This document shows, in pieces, positions 14,501-26,500 of a stretch of 64,000 nucleotides of DNA. Where the stretch lies: assembly GCA_029964075.1 (NCBI GenBank), contig CM057149.1, forward strand, positions 19,172,197 through 19,236,196. The letters run 5' to 3'. Position 1 is the stretch's first letter, and every line of letters begins with the position of its first letter. Below the pieces are notes generated by a model, which searched no databases, was not told where the DNA came from, and saw only the letters and a list, made by a program, of their open reading frames with translations. The stretch comes from Patiria pectinifera. Lineage: Eukaryota; Echinodermata; Asteroidea; Valvatida; Asterinidae. A program made the position numbers and the translations under genes.

Positions 14501-17500
14501 AATTCAATCATATAAACAAAATTATTTGAATGCTCCTTACGTCTTTTCTGTGAGACGGCCTGCAACACTGCCGTCAGGACGTCCTGGTTCTTGTTCAGCT
14601 TGGCGATGTAGCGGTCTCGTCGCTTCAGCTGCTTGATCAGCCGGCCCGACAGCACAGCCACAGTGTGCTGCAGATCCCTCACCATTTCTTGCAACTCGTG
14701 GATACCTTGGGGATGACAAAAAAAGGGAGAAAGTTAAATTACAGGTACAGGTAAATTTGAGCACCCTTACAACATTTTTGGAATCGATTGCAATAGACCT
14801 ATCGGGGTAGAATCACGTTAGAATCGCGTCAACGCATCTTGTGAAATATTATTCAATGACATGATGTACAAATGGACGCGGAACGCGCAAAATCTGAGAC
14901 AAACAAAACTTAGTGTACAAAAACTCAGTAGGGTTGTCTAAGGGGTGTGGTTAACTCGCAAACGGCAATAGGTCAATTCCATCCAGGAGTTAGATTCCAC
15001 TCAGCATCAACTCCATTTACCAGTACATGTACCTAGCAAAAGCACAGGGAAAACCTAAACAATATCAACTAGAGATCTATGTCTGTTTGCAACAGAACAT
15101 AGGGCTTTTCCGCATTGTGCTTTTTTTATTAATCAAAAACACGTCCCAGACTATGCATGTAAAACGTTTCAAAGTACATTGTATATGGTACAATAATTTT
15201 TTAATTTAGCATGTAGCGTCTGTGAGGTATATTATCGTCCAAAAGAAATAAATCCATATTAAATCAGACGTGTCGGACTACCTTCGTACGCAATTTTGAC
15301 CAATTTGGACTGATAGTTTTCTCAATATGAGACTATAAAAAATGCATCTTTATGATAGCGCCACATGCCCTGCGATGACGTCATCTTGATAACACTTGTC
15401 AATGCACATTTTTGCATTGTGGTCTTGGTTTGTACCAAGCTTGAAGTCAATCCAATGAAAGAACATGTTAAATTTTGGAGCGGAATGGAATTGTAAATAT
15501 TAAAAAAATTACTAAAAAACCAGTACCAGTACCAGTACCATTATCTAGCTATCCACCAAGTTTCATGACGGTCAAACCTTCCCTTATATGTGTTTTTAAA
15601 AAAAAAGGCATTTTTGATGACGTCACGATGACGTCACACATTTTTCAAAATTTTGTACATTTACCTATTACCTAACAAACATAATACAAAAATAATTTTT
15701 AATTTTGCATGTTGCATTCAAGAGATATGGCTTAAAGGTCCAAAAATTCAAAAAATCATATAAAATCTCACGATGACGTCATCATGAAGTCACCTCAATT
15801 TTTACCTATAACACATCCCGGTCTACCTACATACCAAGTTTCAACCCAATCGGATTTACAGTTCTCTAGATATAGGGTCTTAAAGTTTGCACATTTGTGA
15901 TGACGTCACGTGACCCATGGTGACGTCATGATGAAGTCACTCGTCGGGACACAACTTTGCTATAGGGACTATGCCTATGCTGACTTTGAATGATGTAATG
16001 CCAAAAGTGGCGTTGAGAAAAAAACGTGTACAAAGTCTATGAGATTTAGGCGACAAAAATAAGAAGAAGAAGAAGAAGAAGAAGAAGAAAGAAAAATTTT
16101 AACAAAAAGAAATGCTTTTTCGCAAATTTGCGAAAAAGCCAATAAAGTACTAAAAATGACTGTATGCCAGGTGCAAACTCTCTTAAAACCTTAACCCCCT
16201 AGCATGATTCACTAGGAACCATACCCATCCTGGCAAATTCCAACACCATATAGGAACTGCACACACATATTTCTGACTTTGTTTCTGGAGGTGTGCCAAC
16301 CCAATGTAAAAGACTGTCAGTTTAGGGGTACAGTACCCATCCTGACAGATTCCAACAATACATGCTGTTGGGGTTTGATGGGTTGAGTTCTGTTAGGCTT
16401 AAACATTATCATTTACCACATAAAATTTGCTATGAAGTGTCTGGAAGCACTACAAGTTTTGTTGACTGCATGTGGACACGGGTCAATCTACAAATTTGGT
16501 GTCCACTTTTGCCCCTGTCCCTGTTACACCGGCCATCTATGATTTTGTAATTCTGATGCATTCCTTAATGCAGTCATCCTCTTAGAGTGGTTATATGAGA
16601 AGCAAACTACCTACCCAACAGATAAAAAAAATAATTTGAAGTCATTCTTAGTGATACTTGCATGGAGTGCCATGGTAATAGGGGAGGAAAAAAATGTCAC
16701 TTTGGAGCCTAAATATATAGAATGGCCCACTTGCCATTTGAACAAAAAATGTATCTAAACTTCAAGACTCTTGGAATCCCTAAACACTTATATTGAAGGA
16801 TAGCACAAACACACACACTTGAAAGTTCCAGGACAGTAGGTCCTATACAACTATTAAGTGGCTCAGCGTGGAATGGGAGGAATATTATCGCAAGGTAAAA
16901 TCTGGACTTTTCCATTTCACGAGGCGAGGCCGAGTGAACTGGGAAAGTCCAGATTTTACCGAGCGATTATATTCCTCCCATTTCACAATTTAAAGCCAAT
17001 CAATATTTGTTTTACAAGCTGATTTACCCGATCATAGATCGGGTAGGGCGTAGTGTTGTGGATGAAAATGTGGAGAGTTAAATGTAAATCCCCCCCCACA
17101 GAAGTGTGGGACGAGTCTACGAGTGATACTTACCCAAATAGCTACTACATATGCATATTTATTCAGCCGACAGGCTCAAACGCTAAAAGATTTAATCAAC
17201 CACCGAGCGCCCTCTCGGGGCCTACCCATTATGCTACGTCATGAATCCGCCATTATACTTCCTCTTTTTTCTCGCGCACTAAAGGTGAAAAACCATCGTA
17301 ACGCGAGCCGAGAGTGGGGAGGAGGGCGGGAAGCTATTTGGGTAAGTATCACTCGTAGACTCGTCCCACACTTCTGTGGGGGGGGAGTCTACTTCATTCA
17401 CTTACCCAAATAGCTACTACATATGCATAGAGTGGCACCGACAACCGGTGGCTGGGTAGGCGAGACGCCCTGAAATCAAATGGTTAAACAACAGTATATA

Positions 17501-20500
17501 GATATATATACATAATGATTTAGACCATTTAGATTGAATATACATGTAAATGTATTACCTGCTTAGTTAGTCTCCTGGTCAGGCCGGGAAGGACTACTGC
17601 GCAGGGTAGGGTTCGTAGACGAGGACTGGTGTTGTGTCAGTACCGTCTTCCCGTGTTCCCTCCAGTCTGGAGTACGTCACGTAGGTAGCAGGATGTTAAT
17701 GTCGTGGCAGACTTCCAGCATGCTGCTTGCGAGATCTCTGAGATAGGGACCCTAAAAAATGCCCAGGACTCCGCTACAGCGCGTACGTCATGGGCTCGGA
17801 CAAGGCCTTGGACAGAAGCGTCCCTTTTGGATGGCCAGTCCGCATTAGCGAATTTGATAGCAGCTACCACCCAACGCGCAATGGTGTCCCTTGAGGCGGG
17901 GCCATGTGGCTTTATGGTTGTAATAAAGAGCTGCATGCATTTATCCCTGAGTGACTTGGTGCGTGCCAGATACCATTTTAGGGCGCGCACCGGGCACCAT
18001 AATTTGTCTGAGGGAATAGAGGAGGTCGACTCTATTTTTGGGAGGAAAATATCAGGAGGGCTGAAACTTGCCGTCTGATTTTTCGTCAGGAAGGACGCCT
18101 TTGGGATCAGGCGAACCCCACCTGGTTCCCAGCGGATATGTCCCGAATCTAAAGTCAGCGCATGGATCTCGCTGCTCCGCCTAGCGGTAGCCGCTGCGAG
18201 CAGGAAGGCCAACTTTATAGATACATTAATGAGGGGTGCTTGGCCCAAGGGCTCGTATGGAGCCTTGGCCAACATGTTCAGGACCTGACCTGGATCCCAG
18301 GATGGGACCAGTTTCCGGATTTTAGGTCTCTCGTTGAACATTCCCCGAAGTAGGTTAGTGATTGCAACATTAGAGGAGATAGATGAGCCATCAGCGAAGC
18401 CTTTGTGAACCGCTGCTATGGCTGATCGATAATTTCGTATCGTTCCTACTGACAAATTGGCTCTGAACAATGACAGTAGGAATTCTGAACAATGGCTTAA
18501 AGAAGCACAGAGCGGATCCACAGCCTGTTCTGTGCACCACCTACTATAATGTCGTAGTCGACTGTCATAGATTTGTCGTGTTGAGAGACGACGTCCCTTT
18601 GCGGCCAGAGTTGCAGCGTCTTCAGAAAGACCTGCTGCTCGGTAGGCACACTTGACAGTGGCCAGCACGCTAAGTGGAGATCTCCCGGAGATGGGTGTCG
18701 GAACCGGGACTGAGATTGAACGAGTAGGTCGTGACGATCTGGGAGGATTAGAGGGAGCCCACTAGGAGCCTCACCAGTCGCGGAAACCAGGGCTGACCCT
18801 GCCAAAAGGGGGCAAACAGCAGGATCATGCACCGGTCTCTCTTCAGTTTACCGATGACCTTTGTAAGGATTGAGATTGGAGGGAAGGCGTGGCGAACATG
18901 TTTGTCCAGTCTATTGATAGTGCGTCCGAGGCCCATGCATGAGGATGATGGGCTCTCGAGCAGAACACCGGGAGCTGAGTGTTGACCGCTGAGGCGAACA
19001 GGTCTATGTGTGGATGACCTAGGATCGAGAAGATCTGACGTACGATCCTCCTGTTCAATGACCACTCTGTGGGAACTACTTTGCCCCTGGAGAGAGAGTC
19101 CGCTATGTCGTTTTCCGCACCAGGAATGTGAATGGCACGTAGATCGACTTTGTGTCTGATTAGCCACTGAAACATTTCCCAAGTCCGGTAGCACAACTGG
19201 GGTGATCTTGTACCGCCCTGTTTGTTGATATATGCTACCACTGTCGTGTTGTCGGTCTTGATTAGAACAGACCGACCCACTACGTCTGCTTGAAAGTGGT
19301 GTAGGGCATTGACTACAGCCTGGAGTTCTAGAACATTGATATGTAGGGACCGAGTGTTGTCGTCCCAAGTGCCTGCAGCTTGTCGAGGGGAAGGGAGGCT
19401 CCCAGCCCTCGTTGGAGGCGTCGGTGGAAATTATGACGTGAGGATCCCTCTGGGGAAGCTCCGTCCGCACCGAATGTTCTGTTCCAATAGCCACCACCGA
19501 AGGTGTGGCCGAATGACATCGTCGATCGAGACCAAAAGAGAGATCGGATCTGTCTTTGGTCTGTAATGTGCCAGAAGATGCATTTGTAAAGGACGCATCC
19601 TCAGTCTGCACCATGGAACCAGGTCCACTAAGCTGGCCATGAACCCTAGAAGTTTCAGCCAAGCTCGGGCTGGAGCGACTTGAACGGATAGGAAAAGTTT
19701 GACGCACTTCCGCAGGCTGGTAACACGTTCCCCTGTGGGGACGGCTATGCCCCTGCGTAAATCGATCTCTGCTCCCAGGAAAGTGATTTCCTGGGACGGG
19801 ATTAGTGGGACTTCTTTTCGTTGATGATGAAGCCTAGCCCGTTGTCAACGTTTAAGTATCCCTCAAATTCTGAGCAGCCTGGCCTTCTGATTTTTCCTCT
19901 ACCAGCCCGTCGTCGAGATACATAACAAACCTTATGCTTGATCGTCGGAGGCGTGATGCAACTGCCCGCACAACCCTGGTGAACACTCTTGGCGAGGTTG
20001 ATAGCCCGAAGGGAAGGGCAGTGAACTCGTAAGTGCGCTCCTGATACCGAAAACGCAGGAATCGGGAGTGCTCTTGGAAGATGGGGACGTGTAGGTACGC
20101 GTCTTTTAGGTCTAATGACGCTCCCCACGCTGGTGTGGGTAATGACTCTAGAACTACATGGAGATTTTCCATTCGGAAACGTTTGGGTCTGACAAACTTG
20201 TTGAGCGGTTTCAGATTGATTATCGGCCGCCATTCGCCCGCCGCCTTCTTTGGTGTTAGAAAGAAGGAGGACAGGAAGCCTGTGAACTGCTCCATTGGTG
20301 GCACCAGGCGGACCGCTCTCTTCTCGATGAGGGATGAGATCTCTTGCTCGAGAGCTAATCGTTTGTCTGTGTTTGCCGGAACCGGTGTTTCGCGAACACA
20401 TATTTCCGACGGAGGGGTGCTTGTAAATTCTAGTTGATAGCCGTGGCTGACTATAGAAAGCACCCATGCGTCGGAGGTGATCTCTCTCCAGGGCCCTACG

Positions 20501-23500
20501 AAATTTCTGAGACGACCCCCGACGGGCCCCAGTGTCGGGGTCGCCTCGGTAGGGGCGTCACCGCCGCCACCCAGAGCGGGGGGCGGATTGCCCACCGCCA
20601 CGTCCCCGGCCGCTGAATTGGCGTGCAGGGGCAGAGTAGGGGCGTGGAGCTGAAACCATTGCACCAGCTGATGCCTTGGCCGTCTGTTGGCGAAAAGGCT
20701 TGAACGGTTTCTTAAGGGCAGGGCGAAACGAGGAGCACCCTTCGTTGCCTTCTTCCCAGAGAACTTGGGCTTGTTAGTGGCTGAGGGCTTCTTCAAGCTC
20801 AGTTTGTCTGCTGTCTCCATTCGTTTGGCCTCAACTTCCAGAACTTCCTGGAATTTGCCTCCGAAAAGGTCTTTGCCCATAAGAGGAAGGTCTTCTAACT
20901 TCTTCTTAGCGCCTTCGTGTGGTATGTACAGTGCATCCATCACGTTAGTCCTACGCGACTTGGCAGACAGGAGAGAGATTCTCGTAAATTGGTCTAGAGA
21001 GAAACGGAGTATTTCGTCCAGACATCGGAAGGCTGCTGCTAACATATCGGCTGGAATTTGTGAATCTTCCTCACATGCGCAGACGATATATTCAGATAAC
21101 AGAAGTAAAAAGGCGCTTGTTTGTGAGCCAAATCTAGCCGCCTCATCGACCTTCTTCATTGCATCCTCCATCTTTGCTCTAGTCTTATCGACAAATATTG
21201 ACTTGGTCGGGGCTTTGCCGCTATCTCCTGTTAATTTGTCCTTGGTCCTATCCGGAATAGACGTACCCGTAAAGAAATCATTTCGGTCCTTTTCTGGAAA
21301 TTGGAAATAGGCTGCCGACCTTGTGTTGAAAGCCGTCCATTTCTTTGAATCGGCGATGCGTTGTATGCGATCGGCGCATAAGCGATCCACCGGCATAGTT
21401 GGGAAAGCTGGATCCCGAGGTTCCTCGACGCCAGTCCGGCGTTTGAAAGAACGACGGGTGGTCTCTGGTTTACTGCTCTCTGGTAGTTGCAGTACCCGAA
21501 CCATATCTCTTTGAACCAGCCTCAGCTGAGTCTCGAATGGTGAAAAATTGCCAGGGTCAGTGGCCTCATCATCCCCAGAGCGCTCATCTTGTGAGTGAGT
21601 GGAAGGGGGGTGAGTATCATCGACATCTATGTCAGGAGCATCTTGAATAGAAGTGCCCAAATTCATAGATGGGTGCAAGGAAATTCCCGCCTGTGATCTC
21701 GGGGCGCCCAATCGCGGCCCGGAGTAGGTGGATTATCTGAGCAGACACTGATGGTAACCCCAGGATCTGGGGGCCCAGTGTGTTCCCCTCTCATCCCGCC
21801 CGAAATCGGCAGGATTGCGCCCGGATCCGGCTGAATTAAGCCCGGATCCGGCCGGATCGCCGGATTCGGCCGGATCGGACCCGGATCCGGCCGGATCACA
21901 CCCGGATCCGGCAGGATTAGACCCGGATTTGGGTCCGGAAATGTGGCCGCCGGGAGTGACCTCTGAGTCACCGCCGTTGGGGCCGATCTCCATTGTTGTT
22001 GTTTAGTGAGGGCTGCCAGCGAAACGTTGATGTCCTGGAAAGCTTTTAGAAAGATTTCTGTGGATACACCTTTGTTTTTCTTTTTCCGATCGTCGACTTA
22101 CGGGGGAATCCTGAAGAAGACGGCGCGGCCTTGTGTTTCCTTTTCTTGCTTGGGTGACTTGATTCACTGGATGAAAACTCCGATAATATCCTGGGAATTC
22201 CGGAGCATTGATCAAAGAATGATGTTGACTGCGAGTCCGTGGCCCGAATTGGGGGAGGAGGCAAGTCAGTCACCGCGAGTCCTGCCCATTCCGCACGGGT
22301 GGAAGCAGGATACTCAGAGCGCGATGAACGCGCAGACGGGGCCGGTGAGGATTGAATCCTTTTACCGCTCCGTGACTGGTCGTCCCCGAGGGTTGCTGGA
22401 GCCAGCAGACCGGGGGGACGAGGCGAAGAAATTCCCGTGAACCCACGGGAAATCGACGCCGGGTTGCTAGGTGACGCCGATGGTCCGGAGACCGGAGGCG
22501 TGATCGAGCGACTATTGGTCCCTTTTTGGGTCTTACCCTTGGGAACGCCGGTGGCCTTTGATGCGGCCTTTTTAACCGCGGAACCCTTACGGCTGGTCGC
22601 CTGGGGGCCGTGGTTACACGGGAGTTTTATCCCGGTATCCTCACGGTGTTCCATACCGTAGGACGTATGTCTGATGCCGGTCAAAAACGCGTAACACGGG
22701 ATGACCGTTACAGACTACGGCGATGTCCCTGCGTGGGGACTCACTGCTATCTCGTCTTTTCGTACTATTGTACTACTGAGATGTATGCAGTTGAGAACGG
22801 CCGAGGAAGGGAACGACCGCTGGTCGTTGTACCCCACGGAATTTCTCTTTACACGCCCGGCGAGGCGGCCGAGGAAGTGAGCGGCCAGCGGCCGATATAC
22901 CCACGAATATCTCGCCGCTATCTCGTTTGTCACCGCACTACCGAGATAGCTTAGGACGGCGAGGGCAGGGAACGACCTCTGTCGATATACCCAACGAAAC
23001 GTCCTCTTCTAGCTTACTAGCTCCCGAGCTAGCTGAAACAGTCAGGGGGAAGGGAACGACCTCTGTCGATATACCCCCACTGTACTGTCTCGCTAGGCCC
23101 TAGCTCACCGCGAGCTTAGGGGAAACGAACGGAGAACAGGAACGGCCGAAACCGCTATATTCTTGAAACGTTTCGCTAGTCCCTGAACGGCCGAAAGTCT
23201 GACTTCCGAACAGGGGCCCCACGTGTGGGGCGACTAGCAGACCTTATCGAGAATAACCCAACTTCTCTCCGGGGATATACGACGCACTGTCTCCCTAAAG
23301 GTCTTTACGTATTTCTATGGAGTCATAAACTAAATGCACTTTTTTTTTTTTTTTCAAAGAAATATTATTATTAGATAACTGTGCAACAGAAATAATAATA
23401 ATAACTCAGGAAAGCCGACTCGGCTAAAATGGGATTGCACTTGATCCCAAAGGGAGAACCCACGATGCCTACCCGGCACTGGGCTAGTCCCACGGTGCCG

Positions 23501-26500
23501 ACCTGGCCCGCCGCACGTGGCGTCAGACAAAGGCTGAAAAACCTGCTACGTTACGTGCAAGAAAAACGAAAGCAAAATGACTCCAAAATCACTCCAAATG
23601 AGAACTACTTAACTCAAACCAAACTCTACAGATTCTACACAACTCACTTGGTTGATAAATTCTATAAAACAGAAACTCTTAAAGCGAAAATCGTACAAAA
23701 ACTCGTCAAAAGGCGAGAGCAAAAATATTTGCTTCTGCACGATGCCGTCGCTAAGAAAAAAGAGGAAGTATAATGGCGGATTCATGACGTAGCATAATGG
23801 GTAGGCCCCGAGAGGGCGCTCGGTGGTTGATTAAATCTTTTAGCGTTTGAGCCTGTCGGCTGAATAAATATGCATATGTAGTAGCTATTTGGGTAAGTGA
23901 ATGAAGTAGACTGGGGGATATAGTTGGGGAGACATGCAGTTATAGAAAAGCAATTTCTGTGGTGTGATCTGAGGCAATTTCTGACCACTAAAACCAATTT
24001 GAGCAAAAGGTCATCTTTTAAAGTTTTGAGTTTGGAGTAATTGAATCAGCCACATGCATTCTGAGCAATATAATCATTATTGTAGGCTACAATTTTTTTT
24101 CGGGGAAGAAAAAGTGGGGGTGGGGTGGGGCGGGGGCCCAAACAATGTCCCCCGCTTTAAAATGTGGGGGGTGGGGGGGGGGTTGCATGGGTTCCCCCTA
24201 TCCCCCGTCGATTTACACACATGATAATTATGTACCATGGCAACTGTCTGTAAATGTTCCCGTTGGTCTGTTAAATTGGCATTTTGTGAGGCAGTCGCAT
24301 TTGGAAAACGTAGTGAAAAGGTTACTGTAGTACACAGGCGAAGGCTGATTGTATGTACAATTTTGACAATAAATCATAATGCAATAAAACGTGAAGGTGT
24401 CATTTGAAATGAAAATGTTGAGTGTTACCATAAAATTCGGTCTGAATCATGGAGGAAGGTCGATCACAATTAAGTTTCAGTATTGGATTCTTCAACAAAC
24501 GTAAAATTGACTTCTTACAATTTGCGACACCGTCTGCGAGGAAGAAGTCGATTCAACTTTATCGCGATATTTGAAGCAATGCATCAATCCTTCGTTGACC
24601 CCAAACAGGCCCTCGAAATTATAACGCGACACTGAATTATACGTGCGGCGGGCAGCGAACTCACAACGCTCAGCCTTCGTGGTGGAAGCATGGAGCTGTA
24701 AACACATTATGGAAGCAACAGCACTCTATCACGCGACGTCACATGCTTGCGCTTCAAATAGCGAGCACCGTAGACTCAACCTCGTTTCCAGGGTGTGGAG
24801 CAGGCTGCAGTACGCGTTGCCAGTGACGGTTTTACGCATAGCCGGGAAGTGCCACGCAGTGTAGACTTTCGATTGGTCAGACCGCGCTAGGCATACTAAT
24901 GTGTAGTCCTTCTGAGTATTCGTTGCACTCGGCGCAGGGGCGGCAAGCGAAGCATATGAAAGAATAGGGACACTTGGTGGCCACGCACCATGGACAAAAA
25001 ATATTTTACCAAGGTCACCCCATACTAACGTTTGGTGAACGCTTTCGCCGAACGGCCGAGTAGAACACGTAAACGAAACCCCTACGTTGGCCTCGCTGAC
25101 CTCGCACAGTCTAGACACGCAGAAAAGCCAGCACGGGGGGCGGCCAGGCAGTCAACGTGAAAGCGCACACAACGGCAAATTCCTGTGCAAAATGCAGTCA
25201 CGAAAAATCGACGAAACGGATCGCCGGTCCGTACGGAAAAATAAGGACGACCCGAAGCGTCCGACCCGGCGGAAGACACCCTCCGCATTTTTCCACGGAC
25301 GTGGAGCGATTTTGGCGCCGCGTGAGCCCGCGGTCTCGGATCCTTTCATGAGCAAACATCGTCTCGCAGGCCGAGTAAACTTCTCTCTTATATATATAGA
25401 TATAACTGACATACATGTATAGATCCTTGTCATTTGATATATTTGAACTTTTATTTCAATGAAAACTGGAGGAAAATGTATTTCTCTCTTCCAAACCACC
25501 CCTTCACGAAAATGTTTGAACCCAACGCTGTAGCGCTGGCTCTTTGGAACAATACGCGCTACGTGCAACACGCACACCAGCGTGCATTTGCACACAAATA
25601 CCGCGTCACGGAACAAGAATGATCCTAACTGTTCAATAGTATTTCCCATTCCCCATGGGCGGATAGTACTTTTTGAGCCGCGGCATGACTGAATGGGAGC
25701 AATAACGAATGTCACGTGATGTGAGTTCCACCAATCAAATGACAAGGATCTGTATGTTGGTTATATAATTAAGTATAAACTAACTGCTTCTAAGATGCTG
25801 AGATATTTTAATCAGTGTACATGTTGAATCAATTCATCTCAAGCCTGTCACTTTGCACTCACTCCTCGCAGCCAATCTACAGGTATCCACGATCCTCTCA
25901 AAACTGCAGTACATGTTCATGTATGTCGCTATTTGTACACTGCTAGTGCCTTTGAAAAAGTGTACCCACTTCCCAAATTTCCTACAAATCCTCATGATCT
26001 GAAATGAAGAAATAAAAACACATCCAAGTCGACACATTTTACCTTCGTTGAAAAACACACCCTCATCGCTGGAAGGGGAATCCGTAAAAGCCATTTTCTT
26101 TTTGTAGACCAAAAATCGGTAGTCCCTTTTCCTTAACTACATGTATACAACCACACCTTGTGAAGCGGAGCCCTGTTACCGTACATGTACTCTGCACCAC
26201 ACATGCCAGAGTTTGCCTCATAGTTTTTTTTCTTCAATTAGAGCAGGAGAATTCATCGCCCACACTTCGGAAGATTTCAAAGGGAAGAAAGGCAGCTTCC
26301 CCTCCCACACACCAAAACAGAGGGGGTAGGTCTGAATAGAGGGGGGGGGGGATCCAACCCTGCATGGAGGCTTCCATGGTCGACACTGTAGACTATAAAC
26401 CAGGGGTCTGGTGCCAATGTGATAGTTGTAACACAACAAAAGCATTCCGTGAAGCCATGGGAGTGGAAAGTACAAAGGTGCAGTAGCTGATGAAAGGACT

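Larger units (their letters stand above)
17090..23912 (-). mobile_element. DIRS-type tyrosine-recombinase retrotransposon
   Basis: A 6.8-kb element in TBC1D30 intron 1, same strand as the host gene. Seen: inverted terminal repeats of 145 bp (17128-17272 and 23754-23898) that match base for base; unique outer extensions (left 17090-17127, right 23899-23912); and an internal complementary region (17334-17430) that equals both outer ends joined. Coding order on minus is gag-like ORF (22684-22046), RT ORF (21711-19852), degraded RT tail and RNase H (19851 to about 18748), and tyrosine recombinase (18668-17637). Known for DIRS elements: they use a tyrosine recombinase instead of an integrase, integrate a circular intermediate and make no target-site duplication; none is evident here. 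The pol region is frameshifted, so this copy is probably not autonomous. Confidence 0.93.

Noticed and set aside
18748-19707. Minus ORF of 319 codons as one protein
   Set aside because: Only short parts match DIRS RNase H motifs; the other parts read the conserved sequence in the wrong frame.
19802-20467. Minus ORF of 221 codons as a separate protein
   Set aside because: Mostly the wrong frame of the RT; only its last 20 residues continue the RT homology after a frameshift.
17090-23912. LTR retrotransposon (gypsy or copia)
   Set aside because: Terminal repeats are inverted, not direct; there is a tyrosine recombinase and no aspartic protease or DDE integrase.
25152-25745. Minus ORF of 197 codons
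   Set aside because: No conserved motif, mixed composition, and overlapping frames on both strands; more likely CpG-rich noncoding DNA.
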